DNA from: UBA5069 sp964560495 | GTDB lineage: Bacteria; Chloroflexota; Anaerolineae; Caldilineales; Caldilineaceae | Direction: 5' to 3' | Assembly (NCBI GenBank): GCA_964560495.1 | Contig: CAZLMM010000016.1 | Coordinates: 1-64,000, forward strand | DNA: 64,000 bases | Shown here: positions 17,458 through 25,636 of the stretch, piece after piece | How the letters are laid out: each line of letters starts with the position of its first letter | Position numbering within the stretch: position 1 is the first letter of the stretch | Made by a program: the position numbers and the translations under genes | The notes under the pieces: generated by a model | What the model was told of the DNA's origin: nothing | The model's input: the letters and a program-made list of their open reading frames with translations, nothing else | Databases searched by the model: none

Positions 17458-18276
17458 CTACGCGCCCCACCTGAAAAATGAGGCGGCCACTGCTCCTGTC
17501 GCCTCGGTCACTTCATCCGGCGTCAACCCGCGCAAATGAGCAATGCGTTGACAAACAAGGGCAACGTTGGCAGGCTCGTTGCGCTGCCCACGATGCGGAT
17601 GGGGCGTCAGATAGGGTGCATCCGTTTCAAGCATCAGCCGGTCGATCCGCAATTGAGTCGCCAGCTCGTGAAGCGCCTGGGCATTCCTGAAAGTGATAGG
17701 GCCGCCCAGGCTGACTGCAAAGCCCCACGCATAAGCCTCTTCAGCCATGGCCCAGTCGCCCGGAAACGCATGGAGCACGCCGACAAGAGGGCGACGCGCC
17801 AACGACGACTGCCGAAAACTCTGGCTCTGCGCCCACTCCGCCAGCGTCGCCATCACTTGGGCGTTGGCGTCTCGACAGTGTATGATCACGGGCAGATCGA
17901 GCTCGGCTGCAAGTTCCAGTTGCGCTTCAAAGGCTGATTGCTGAATGGGGTGCGCGACCCGATCCCAGTAATAATCCAGGCCGATTTCGCCCAACGCAAC
18001 TACCTTTGGCTGCGCAGCCAACTCACGCAACTGGTCAATGCTGCTTCCATCGAATTGGTCGCTGCTGTTCGGGTGGATGCCAACCGCAGCATAAAGTTCT
18101 GGATAGCGTTGCGACAGTTCGATTGCCCGCTGGCAATGAAGCAAGTCGATGCCGGGATTGACAATCGCCTTCACGCCGACTGCACGTGCGCGCTGAATCA
18201 CTTCATCGCGATCCGCCTCGAAATGTTCGAGATCGAGATGACAATGACTATCGACCAGACCAAACAATCCTTTCAC
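17458..18276 (-). CDS. TatD-family metal-dependent hydrolase
   Basis: A TIM-barrel amidohydrolase-fold nuclease of about 272 residues in the TatD/YcfH group, associated with 3'-5' exonuclease activity on DNA. Metal ligands are visible in VDSHCHLDLEHF, AVGIHPNS, LGEIGLDYYWD, IIHCRDAN and LMLETDAPYLTP. The C-terminal RNEPANV block is also diagnostic. The start is uncertain: the open frame begins at a TTG (18318), while homology starts at about the GTG at 18276, used here. It lies 40 bases before polyprenyl synthase on the same strand and after the phosphohexomutase. Confidence 0.88.
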   Translation of the reverse strand: MKGLFGLVDSHCHLDLEHFEADRDEVIQRARAVGVKAIVNPGIDLLHCQRAIELSQRYPELYAAVGIHPNSSDQFDGSSIDQLRELAAQPKVVALGEIGLDYYWDRVAHPIQQSAFEAQLELAAELDLPVIIHCRDANAQVMATLAEWAQSQSFRQSSLARRPLVGVLHAFPGDWAMAEEAYAWGFAVSLGGPITFRNAQALHELATQLRIDRLMLETDAPYLTPHPHRGQRNEPANVALVCQRIAHLRGLTPDEVTEATGAVAASFFRWGA

Positions 18277-18434
18277 CTTGAACAATCCGTACACAAACCA
18301 TCTACACTTGGTTTGCAAACATTACGCTTCTGTTTGTTCATTTTATCACACACCATCGCGTCTCCAAAGTAGGTCAGATTGCATAGGGTGTGCAGGCTGC
18401 AAGGGTAGGCGACAAGGATGCCGCCTGCCCTTGT

Positions 18435-19865
18435 CTACACGCCGACCAGTTTGCGACCATCCGCAAGGATTGCCTGGACGGCGTCACGGTCGGTCGTCTC
18501 CGTGTAGATGCGCAGCAGCGGTTCGGTGCCAGAAAACCGAATGAGCAACCAGCCGCCGTCATCCATGACGAACTTGTAGCCATCCATCGTTACCAGCTCG
18601 GTCACTGTGTGGCCCCCCAACGACAGGTTGCCTGTATCCAGTGCGTCGAGCCGACCGCGGGCGCGTTCCTTCATGGCATTGTCTGTCAGACGGATGTCGA
18701 TGCGGTCGTAGTAGTGTTCGCCCACGGCGTCGAAAAGCAACCGCAGCAGTTGGGTGGGCTTTTTCCCTGTGCGCACCATAAAGTCGAGAAGATAGAGATT
18801 AGAGAGGATGCCATCTCGCTCGGGCACATGACCGCGGAAGGCGTAACCGCCGCTTTCCTCGCCTCCGACCAGGGCGTCATGCGCCATCATAGCTGGCGCG
18901 ATGTACTTGAAGCCGACGCCCGTGTTGATCACAGGGACGCCGTAGAGCACGCCCAGTTTGTCCAACATGGAGGTGGTGCTCAGTGTCTTGACGATGGCGC
19001 CCCGCTCCTGACGCAATTCCAGCAAGTAGTAGACCAACATCCCAAAGACCCGCAACTGATCCACAAAGACGCCGTCTTCATCGCCAAAGCCGCAGCGGTC
19101 GGCGTCGCCGTCCAGAATGCACACACAGTCGGCGTCGAGACGTCTCCCTGCGGCCAGACCGGCGTCTACGTTGGGCGGAATCGGTTCGGGTCGTTTCATT
19201 TCCGGAAAGATAGGATTGCGTTCGGCGTGTACGTCGATCACCGTGGTTGCGCCGCCGGTCAGAATGGCGCTGAGCCAGCCTGCGCCGTTGCCCCACATGT
19301 TGTCGATGACCACTGTCAACCCGGCGTCTTTGATGGGCTGTACGTCGATGAGGCGAGCGATCTGCGCCAGATACGCCGGTCTGGGGTCGAAATACTCGAT
19401 CCGCCCAGATTTCAACCCCTCGCGCAGGGGCATGGAGCGTATCGCTGCGCCGTCTCCCGATCCTGGGATCAGCGCCTCGATCTGGCTCAGACCAGCTGGC
19501 GGAATGGCGCCGCCGTTTTCATCGCGGACTTTGAAGCCGCAGTCCTCTGGCGGGTTGTGGCTGGCGGTCAGATTCGCCGCGCCCAGCGCTCCCTTTTCTT
19601 TGACGCTATAAGAGATGGCCGGCGTGGGGGTTGCCTCTGGGGTGAGGAAGACATGAAAGCCGTTTCCGGCCAGAACTTCGGCCGCCGCAGCGGCGAAATG
19701 CTCGGCTAGAAAACGACGATCGTGGCCGACCACCACGCTCCCTTCTTTGCCGTTTGCCGCGAAAAAGCTGGCAAATCCTTGAGCTGCCCGACGTACATTG
19801 GCAAAGGTGTAGTCGTCAGCGATGCGTCCTCGCCAACCATCTGTGCCAAAGCGAATATCACTCAT
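18435..19865 (-). CDS. Alpha-D-phosphohexomutase (phosphoglucomutase/phosphomannomutase)
   Basis: A 476-residue four-domain phosphohexomutase that interconverts hexose 1- and 6-phosphates. Seen in order are IRFGTDGWRG at the N-terminus, the phosphoserine loop TASHNPPEDCGFK, the metal-binding DGDADRCGF, the sugar-binding GGEESGGYAF, and the phosphate-binding RFSGTEPLLRIY. The ATG at 19865 is preferred over an upstream in-frame codon at 19907, which would add 14 residues without homology. It resembles the second mutase at 41647-43134 but is not identical. The substrate is uncertain. An extended -10 lies at 19909-19917. Confidence 0.92.
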   Translation of the reverse strand: MSDIRFGTDGWRGRIADDYTFANVRRAAQGFASFFAANGKEGSVVVGHDRRFLAEHFAAAAAEVLAGNGFHVFLTPEATPTPAISYSVKEKGALGAANLTASHNPPEDCGFKVRDENGGAIPPAGLSQIEALIPGSGDGAAIRSMPLREGLKSGRIEYFDPRPAYLAQIARLIDVQPIKDAGLTVVIDNMWGNGAGWLSAILTGGATTVIDVHAERNPIFPEMKRPEPIPPNVDAGLAAGRRLDADCVCILDGDADRCGFGDEDGVFVDQLRVFGMLVYYLLELRQERGAIVKTLSTTSMLDKLGVLYGVPVINTGVGFKYIAPAMMAHDALVGGEESGGYAFRGHVPERDGILSNLYLLDFMVRTGKKPTQLLRLLFDAVGEHYYDRIDIRLTDNAMKERARGRLDALDTGNLSLGGHTVTELVTMDGYKFVMDDGGWLLIRFSGTEPLLRIYTETTDRDAVQAILADGRKLVGV

Positions 19866-19908
19866 GAAACACGCCTTCCCCTTGAAACACCGATTGATTA
19901 TCGCCAAG

Positions 19909-19917
19909 AGTATAACA
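19909..19917 (-). promoter_or_regulatory. Extended -10 promoter for the phosphohexomutase gene
   Basis: Minus strand reads TGTTATACT, a TGn extension with the near-consensus TATACT. There is no good -35 at 17 bases. The leader would be about 40 bases to the ATG at 19865. It faces the cupredoxin promoter at 19969-19997. Confidence 0.45.
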
Positions 19918-19968
19918 CAGCATTGCCGAGATGCAGCCGTTTGACAGGGGTTTGCCTGATTTTACTCT

Positions 19969-19997
19969 TTGCCATCCTCTCAACATTGCGCTACAAT
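19969..19997 (+). promoter_or_regulatory. Sigma-70-type promoter of the cupredoxin gene
   Basis: TTGCCA at 19969-19974 and TACAAT at 19992-19997 are separated by 17 bases. The start site would be near 20004, about 38 bases before the ATG at 20042, which has a strong GGAGGAGA site. The spacing makes this one of the better promoters in the window. Confidence 0.5.
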
Positions 19998-20041
19998 CTC
20001 ACCTCATCCATCGGCGCAAGTTGCACACTGTGGAGGAGAAT

Positions 20042-20890
20042 ATGCGTTTCCGCCCATTTGCCGGCTTTTTTCTGATCTTCGTGTCGCTCCTCCTTTCCAT
20101 TGGCGGGGCGCTGTCTGGCGTTGCCAATGAACAAGCAGCGAGAGTGGACGCAGCCGCCTTGATTGAGCGCGTCTACGCTGCGGCGCAGAACGAAGCCAAC
20201 GCCGGATTTTCCATCACAGCGAGCGGCTTCTCCTTTTCGCCCTCCACGCTGGACATCCAAGTGGGCGATACAGTGACCTGGACCCGCGCCAGCGGCGTGC
20301 ACAATGTCCAGGCCGATGACGGCAGCTTCTCCAGCGGCGCGCCCAACGGAACGTGGACGACCTTCAGCCGCACCTTCACCCAGGCAGGCGTGGCGCGCTA
20401 TTTCTGCCAGGTGCATGGCACGTCTGGCGGCGGTGGAATGGCAGGCGTGATCAATATCCATACACCTGGAACAACAGCCACACCCACACCTACAGCCACT
20501 GCAACGCCTACACCCACTAACACCCCAGGCGGCACCATCCCGCCCCCCATCACGCCGACGCCCCAGACCGTGGTGGTGGACACCCGCGACTTCGTGTTTG
20601 CCCCGAACTCTATCAAAATCCATGTGGGAGACACGGTCCAGTGGCAGCGCAGCGCTGGCTTCCACAATGTGCGCGCCGACAACAACAGCTTCAACAATGG
20701 CCCGCCCACCAACACGTGGACCACCTTTTCCCGTACTTTCGACCAGGTGGGAACTTTTGCATATCATTGTGAAGAACACGGCGCGCCCGGCGGTGTGGGC
20801 ATGGCAGGTGTGGTGATTGTGGAGCCGATTGGCGGCAGTCAGGGTCCCAACCTTTATCTGCCCATCATTCACTTCAGCGGCGTGGAGTAA
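20042..20890 (+). CDS. Exported tandem cupredoxin (two type-1 copper domains)
   Basis: A 282-residue secreted protein. A signal peptide spans about residues 5-28. Domain 1 (about 55-140) and domain 2 (about 175-262) are plastocyanin/azurin-like. Both keep the full type-1 copper set: His87, Cys122, His125, Met133, and His208, Cys243, His246, Met254. They are joined by a 35-residue Thr-Pro linker (TPTPTATATPTP). The C-terminus is NLYLPIIHFSGVE. The start has GGAGGAGA upstream. It probably shuttles electrons or copper at the cell surface; partner unknown. The exosortase operon follows after 147 bases on the same strand. Confidence 0.85.
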   Translation: MRFRPFAGFFLIFVSLLLSIGGALSGVANEQAARVDAAALIERVYAAAQNEANAGFSITASGFSFSPSTLDIQVGDTVTWTRASGVHNVQADDGSFSSGAPNGTWTTFSRTFTQAGVARYFCQVHGTSGGGGMAGVINIHTPGTTATPTPTATATPTPTNTPGGTIPPPITPTPQTVVVDTRDFVFAPNSIKIHVGDTVQWQRSAGFHNVRADNNSFNNGPPTNTWTTFSRTFDQVGTFAYHCEEHGAPGGVGMAGVVIVEPIGGSQGPNLYLPIIHFSGVE

Positions 20891-21037
20891 TCGTAGCAAT
20901 GGCGCAAGGATGACAGTGGATGCGCACCCAATTCGGCTGACTGTTTGACGGATTTGACGGTCGATGGTATTCTGCCAACGTGCTTTGCGCTGATGGTCCG
21001 GGCGCGCGGCATAATCTGAGGTTGTCGAGCATTGTCC

Positions 21038-21886
21038 ATGAAGTTTGCATCGATCCGAAGCGTTCTCCTGCCCCTGCTTGCCGCCGCAGCATTCCTCTTA
21101 TTGACTTTCCCGGTTTGGCGCTGGCTGTGGGGCGAATGGATGGGGAATGACTACTATTCTCACGGCATCCTCATCGCTCCAGTTTCCATCTTTCTCGCCA
21201 TTCAGCGCATTCGTCATGACCCGGAGTTTCGCTGGCAGCCGGGGGTGGGCGTTGTCGGCGGCGTCATCATGCTGGTCGTCAGCGTGCTCGCCTATCTCTG
21301 GTTTCTCAACGGCCTCGCCTACTATCTGGCGGCTTTTGCCATGATCGGCATGATCGCAGGCTTGATCTGGCTCTTTGGCGGCGCGGTCGCCATTCACAAG
21401 CTGGCCTTTCCCGTCGCCTATCTCGTCTTTATGGTGCCGTTGCCCCTTGTCGACCGTTACACCCTGCCTTTGGCGCTCTTTACGGGCGTCTGTTCCGGCG
21501 CCATCGTGCAGACGCTTGGCCTGGACGTCAGCATCGTAGGCAATGCGGTTACGCTGCCCAACGCAGATTTGATCATCGGCGCGCAGTGCAGCGGCGTGAA
21601 TTCACTCATTGCCCTGACAGCGCTCATGACCCTGGTCGCCTATCTGGTGGAAGGCCCCACATGGGCGCGCATCGTGTTGGTGCTCCTGGCTGCGCCCCTG
21701 GCGATCCTCGGCAACATTCTGCGGGTCAGCTCCCTGCTCTTTGTGGCGCGCGCCTGGGGCGCTGAGGCAGCCTTCACCTTTTATCACGACTATTCGGGGA
21801 TCGGTTTCTTTATCATCGTCATGTTGTTGCTCTATCCGCTGGCGCGCGGGTTGGGATGCACCCAGCTCCGGCCCAATGTTATTTGA
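21038..21886 (+). CDS. Exosortase (membrane transpeptidase/protease family)
   Basis: A polytopic membrane protein of 282 residues with about eight hydrophobic helices. The exosortase catalytic triad is visible: Cys184 in GAQCSGVNSL, Arg229 in NILRVSSL, and His250 in YHDYSG. The N-terminal DYYSHGILIAP block is also typical. Exosortases cleave and transfer proteins carrying PEP-CTERM-type tails in exopolysaccharide-producing bacteria. A TTG six bases upstream is in frame, but the ATG at 21038 is preferred. It is followed after 10 bases by an EpsI protein, as in classical loci. No PEP-CTERM substrate is found in this window, so its target is not visible. Confidence 0.87.
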   Translation: MKFASIRSVLLPLLAAAAFLLLTFPVWRWLWGEWMGNDYYSHGILIAPVSIFLAIQRIRHDPEFRWQPGVGVVGGVIMLVVSVLAYLWFLNGLAYYLAAFAMIGMIAGLIWLFGGAVAIHKLAFPVAYLVFMVPLPLVDRYTLPLALFTGVCSGAIVQTLGLDVSIVGNAVTLPNADLIIGAQCSGVNSLIALTALMTLVAYLVEGPTWARIVLVLLAAPLAILGNILRVSSLLFVARAWGAEAAFTFYHDYSGIGFFIIVMLLLYPLARGLGCTQLRPNVI

Positions 21887-21896
21887 TTGCCACCCG

Positions 21897-22712
21897 ATGA
21901 ACATTCAACAGGGCGTAGCGCCTCCAGAACAAAGCTCGCCAGATACATCCACAGCCATCACTGTTCCAGGCAGCGAATACGACGCGTCGGACAAAGTTCT
22001 CCAAGCAAACGGCCGCTATACACTGTTGAGCATCTCCGTCGTCATCATTCTGGTCGTTGCATTGATCGCTGTCTATTGGCCGCGACTGTCCCCTGCCCCG
22101 TGGGGACAGAGTGCAGCCGCCAAAAGCGACATGACCTATGTGGCAGATCTCGACTTCTGGAAACGCACCCCGCGCGAGACATTCATCTCTGCCAACGCTT
22201 ACTTCGACCTGAATCACAATCTCAATGACGTTCCCTTACAGATGGGGGAATGGAAAGGCGTTGATGTACCCGAAACCAACCAGGAAGTGATGATTCTTCT
22301 CGAACCAGAGCAATATATCCAGCGCCTTTACCAACAGGGTGAAAATGGGCAGTACATGTGGCTGACAATGGTTGGCGGTCGCAGCTCCCAGCCTTTCCAC
22401 GCGCCGGACATCTGCTATGACGCCGACGGCTGGCAGTACAATCTGGGTTCCCACGCTGTCCAATTGCCTCAGGGCGGCGAAGTTCATGGCCTCTATCTGG
22501 AGGCGCAGAAGGTCTTTCCAGGCGATACAGAACCCACTCACCACGTCGTCTATTACTTCTATTTGTTCCCAAACGCGCAGCGCGACCTGGCGGATGGCAT
22601 TGTGTTATTCAAGTTGACTTCTGGCTTGATTGGCAATCTCGAAGAGACGTTGAAACTGCACGATGACTTCGTGCAACAGTTCTTCAAAAGCGCACAGGCA
22701 GGCAACAGTTGA
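21897..22712 (+). CDS. EpsI-family exosortase-associated protein
   Basis: A 271-residue protein with one hydrophobic anchor (LLSISVVIILVVALIAVYW, about residues 42-60) and an extracytoplasmic EpsI domain (DUF3485). Family features are the LQMGEWKGVDVP segment, the Tyr-rich middle (YIQRLYQQ...MWLTMVGG) and FHAPDICYDADGW. In many bacteria EpsI is separate from or fused to exosortase and is needed for its pathway. Here it is a separate gene right behind the exosortase. Its stop overlaps the TTG start of the next gene by four bases, so translation is probably coupled. Molecular role is not established. Confidence 0.83.
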   Translation: MNIQQGVAPPEQSSPDTSTAITVPGSEYDASDKVLQANGRYTLLSISVVIILVVALIAVYWPRLSPAPWGQSAAAKSDMTYVADLDFWKRTPRETFISANAYFDLNHNLNDVPLQMGEWKGVDVPETNQEVMILLEPEQYIQRLYQQGENGQYMWLTMVGGRSSQPFHAPDICYDADGWQYNLGSHAVQLPQGGEVHGLYLEAQKVFPGDTEPTHHVVYYFYLFPNAQRDLADGIVLFKLTSGLIGNLEETLKLHDDFVQQFFKSAQAGNS

Positions 22713-23239
22713 ACATTCGGGCACCATATCTCCTCATCGCAGCACTACTCACCTGGGGCATTTTCCTGGCAGGCTGCTCACCGCTGGAGCGGATCACAGC
22801 TTCACCGGAGCCGCCTGTAGGTTCATGCACGTTGGCTTTGCCCGATGGTTCCGGTGATGAAGACGCAGTGCGTGCGCTTTTGCGCGCCGAGGGCGAGCTG
22901 GTCGTGAGCCAGGAAATCGAGCGGCTGATGACCTTATGGGCGCCAGGCGGAGAGGTCGTTGACGCGAAGAACACGCCCGACAATGCAGAGGATGACCAGA
23001 AATGGTCAGACAAAGACGCCATTCGCCACCGTTACGTGCGCATCGTTTTTCCTGGCGCGCCCACTGTCGTGACTCCGGCAGATCTGAAAATCACCTGGCA
23101 GAGTGACCGAGCCGAAGTGATTTCGACGACGCGCATCGGCAGCGAAGTGGCCCCAGGCGGCGACCGTTGGGTTCTCGCCAAACAGGGAAAGTGCTGGCTC
23201 ATCGAAAGCCTGACCTACAATCTAGAACCAGCAAACTGA
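22709..23239 (+). CDS. Lipoprotein with NTF2-like C-terminal domain
   Basis: A 176-residue probable lipoprotein. A hydrophobic signal (YLLIAALLTWGIFLAGC) ends in a lipobox, LAGC, with Cys23 as the acylation site. The mature part is mixed alpha-beta and resembles an NTF2-like cone: a helical start (AVRALLRAEGELVVSQEIERL), DLKITWQSDRAEVISTTRIGSE, then WVLAKQGKCWLIES. No catalytic residues stand out. It starts at TTG overlapping the EpsI stop. The position suggests a dedicated partner of the exosortase/EpsI pair, which is inference. No named homologue is recognised. Confidence 0.65.
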   Translation: MNIRAPYLLIAALLTWGIFLAGCSPLERITASPEPPVGSCTLALPDGSGDEDAVRALLRAEGELVVSQEIERLMTLWAPGGEVVDAKNTPDNAEDDQKWSDKDAIRHRYVRIVFPGAPTVVTPADLKITWQSDRAEVISTTRIGSEVAPGGDRWVLAKQGKCWLIESLTYNLEPAN

Positions 23240-23281
23240 GCGCCTGTTGCGCTGTCGTTTGTCGGCATTCACTTTCCACCA

Positions 23282-24028
23282 ATGGTTGACACCGCCATCG
23301 GTCTTCCTACCCTTTTGCTTTTCTCCATCGCCCTCATCGCCCTCGCGTGGTTCAGCAGTCAGATCAGCGACCTGACGCAGCTCATCACACTGCGCCTGAC
23401 TGGCTCCATCGACGCAGCAATGGTCGCCTACTTCGTTCTGGTGTTGCCGGGGATCGCCGTTCACGAAGGCGCCCACTGGATCGTTGCCCGTGTTCTGGGG
23501 TTGCGCCCAGGCAATTTTACAGTGTGGCCCAAACGTTACGGCGCCATGATTCGTCTGGGCAGCGTCACAGTCAGGCAAGGCGGCCCGCTGCTCGACAGTT
23601 TGGTGGGAATGGCGCCGCTTTTCGCCGGCGTCGTATTGGTGGGCCTGTGCGCCCGCCAGCTCTTCCAGGGCGATCCCCTGGCGCCGCTCTTGACAAACGC
23701 AAGTTTGGGCGCGTGGCTGACTGCCCTGGGCGCCGCGTTTCTGCGCCCCGCCAGTCTGTTGTGGTCCTACCTCATCTTCACTGTCGCCAACGGCATGATG
23801 CCCAGTGAATCGGACCGCCGACCGTTGAGACCAGTGCTGATCTTCATTGGCGTGGCGATTGTGGTCTACCTGATCATTGGCCTGCCCGTTGCGGTCTTTT
23901 CATCGGCGCTGAACGCACTCACGCCGGCGCTGTTGTGGGTCAGCAGCGGCCTGGTGATTGCGGTTTTCATCGACCTGGCGGTCATCCTACTGCTGGTGGG
24001 GCTGATAGCGCTCACTCGGGGTCGTTGA
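23282..24028 (+). CDS. Multi-pass membrane protein with an HEXXH motif (M50-like)
   Basis: A 248-residue polytopic protein with about six hydrophobic segments. It carries HEGAH at residues 61-65 inside a membrane segment (LVLPGIAVHEGAHWIVARVLG), the pattern of site-2-type zinc metallopeptidases. A later NGMMPSESDRRP near residue 180 may supply the third ligand, in the position where M50 proteins have an Asn/Asp-Pro motif. Activity is not proven. It begins 42 bases after the lipoprotein gene on the same strand and ends the exosortase/EpsI run, facing the convergent TrpB2 gene across a 16-bp hairpin. Confidence 0.65.
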   Translation: MVDTAIGLPTLLLFSIALIALAWFSSQISDLTQLITLRLTGSIDAAMVAYFVLVLPGIAVHEGAHWIVARVLGLRPGNFTVWPKRYGAMIRLGSVTVRQGGPLLDSLVGMAPLFAGVVLVGLCARQLFQGDPLAPLLTNASLGAWLTALGAAFLRPASLLWSYLIFTVANGMMPSESDRRPLRPVLIFIGVAIVVYLIIGLPVAVFSSALNALTPALLWVSSGLVIAVFIDLAVILLLVGLIALTRGR

Positions 24029-24033
24029 AATGT

Positions 24034-24075
24034 GGCGAGTGACTTGTGAATTTGCGCTGTCACAAGTCACTCGCC
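24034..24075. terminator. Perfect 16-bp hairpin between convergent genes
   Basis: GGCGAGTGACTTGTGA at 24034-24049 pairs exactly with 24060-24075 around a 10-base loop. It lies between the HEXXH membrane gene and the convergent TrpB2 gene, so it may terminate both. There is no long T run, so factor-dependent ending or RNA protection is also possible. Confidence 0.55.
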
Positions 24076-24095
24076 GTGCGGTATGTGTGTAGATC

Positions 24096-25466
24096 CTACG
24101 CCGGCATCTGGGGCAACTCAGCTTGCGCCTTGCGAATTTCTTCTTCAGCCAACTCGTAATCCACCAATTTGCCTGTCAGATAGCGTTCATAGGCCGAAAG
24201 ATCGAAGTGGCCGTGACCACACAAATTGAAGACGATGGTGCGACTGAGGCCTTCCTCGCGGCAAGCCAGCGCCTCATCAATGGCGCCGCGCACTGCGTGG
24301 GCTGCTTCAGGCGCAGGCAAGATGCCTTCGGTGCGAGCGAACAGCACGCCAGCTTCAAAGGTGGCGCGCTGTTGCACAGCACGCGCTTCGATATAGCCGT
24401 AGCGATAGAGCTCACACACGGGCGACGCCATGCCATGATAGCGCAGCCCGCCCGCGTGGATGGGCGCGGGGATGAAGCCGTGTCCCAAAGTATACATCTT
24501 GACCAACGGCGTCATCATGGCGGTGTCGCCAAAGTCATACGCATAGAGACCACGGGTCAGGCTGGGAGCGGCAGCTGGCTCGACTGCCACGACGCGCAGA
24601 TTCGGCGTCTTCCCTGTTAGCTTATCGCGCAGGAAGGGGAAGGAAAAGCCAGCAAAGTTGCTGCCGCCGCCAATGCAACCCACCAACACATCGGGCGCAT
24701 CGCCGGTCAGTTCCATCTGCTTCATGGTCTCCAGGCCGATGACAGTCTGGTGCATGAGGACGTGATTGAGCACGGACCCCAGCGAATACTTGGTGGGCGT
24801 CGCCGCGGTGACAGCATCCTCGACTGCCTCGCTGATGGCAAGACCCAAGCTGCCCGTATGGTTGGGGTCTTGCGCCAGGAAGGAACGCCCTGCATTGGTG
24901 TCGGGGCTGGGGCTGGGCACAACCTGCGCACCCCAGGTCTCCATCAGGATACGGCGATAGGGCTTCTGGTCATAGGAGACTTTGACCATGTAAATCTTCA
25001 GTTCCATATCGAACAGTTGGCAGGCGAAAGCCAGGGAGCTACCCCACTGCCCTGCGCCCGTCTCGGTGGTGATGCGCTTGGTGCCAGCCTCCTTGTTGTA
25101 AAAGGCCTGGGCCACGGCCGTATTGGGTTTGTGGCTGCCCGCCGGGCTGACGCCTTCGTATTTGTAGTAGATTTTCGCTGGCGTCTGCAACGCCTGTTCC
25201 AGTCGCCGGGCGCGATAGAGGGGTGTGGGCCGCCACAAACGATAAATCTCTCGCACCGGTTCGGGGATTTCAATCCAGCGTTCTTTGGAGACCTCTTGCA
25301 GGATCAGGTCCATGGGAAAAAGGGGCGCCAGATCGTCCGGCCCGACCGGGCCCATGCGACCAGGATGAAGCACCGGCGGCAGATCGAAAGGCAAGTCTGC
25401 CTGGATATTGTACCAATCGCGCGGCAGGTCGCTTTCACTGAGCATAATTTTTGTCTGGTTGGACAT
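24096..25466 (-). CDS. TrpB2-type tryptophan synthase beta-like PLP enzyme
   Basis: A 456-residue fold-type II PLP enzyme of the TrpB2 branch that joins indole and serine to make tryptophan. The PLP lysine is Lys113 in GSHKPNTA, and the phosphate loop is GCIGGGSNFAG. The long N-terminal extension, the YKYEGVSPAG block and the length distinguish TrpB2 from classical TrpB of about 400 residues. No trpA or other trp gene is next to it, common for TrpB2, whose job may be indole salvage. The start ATG at 25466 has GAGGTG upstream, and an extended -10 sits at 25546-25554. It is monocistronic as far as can be seen. Confidence 0.9.
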   Translation of the reverse strand: MSNQTKIMLSESDLPRDWYNIQADLPFDLPPVLHPGRMGPVGPDDLAPLFPMDLILQEVSKERWIEIPEPVREIYRLWRPTPLYRARRLEQALQTPAKIYYKYEGVSPAGSHKPNTAVAQAFYNKEAGTKRITTETGAGQWGSSLAFACQLFDMELKIYMVKVSYDQKPYRRILMETWGAQVVPSPSPDTNAGRSFLAQDPNHTGSLGLAISEAVEDAVTAATPTKYSLGSVLNHVLMHQTVIGLETMKQMELTGDAPDVLVGCIGGGSNFAGFSFPFLRDKLTGKTPNLRVVAVEPAAAPSLTRGLYAYDFGDTAMMTPLVKMYTLGHGFIPAPIHAGGLRYHGMASPVCELYRYGYIEARAVQQRATFEAGVLFARTEGILPAPEAAHAVRGAIDEALACREEGLSRTIVFNLCGHGHFDLSAYERYLTGKLVDYELAEEEIRKAQAELPQMPA

Positions 25467-25545
25467 TGGATACACCTCGTTTGGGTTTCATGCGGGAATG
25501 TATAGAGAAGGAGTCATTGCGCCTGGCGCGGTCCAGGCAGTTGTG

Positions 25546-25554
25546 ATTATAGCA
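25546..25554 (-). promoter_or_regulatory. Extended -10 promoter of the TrpB2 gene
   Basis: Minus strand reads TGCTATAAT, consensus TATAAT with a TGn extension. No usable -35 is seen at 17 bases. The leader to the ATG at 25466 would be about 75 bases, and no trp attenuator or T-box feature is visible in it. Confidence 0.5.
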
Positions 25555-25636
25555 CATTCTCTGGCGAGTCTGTTCAACCCGATCAAGACCTCTGGAAGAC
25601 ATTCGTCCTTTCTATGGCCAGACGGATGGGCGCAAG

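Noticed and set aside
20042..20890. PEP-CTERM substrate for the nearby exosortase
   Set aside because: The cupredoxin C-terminus has no PEP motif, transmembrane helix or basic end. It cannot be called a classical substrate.
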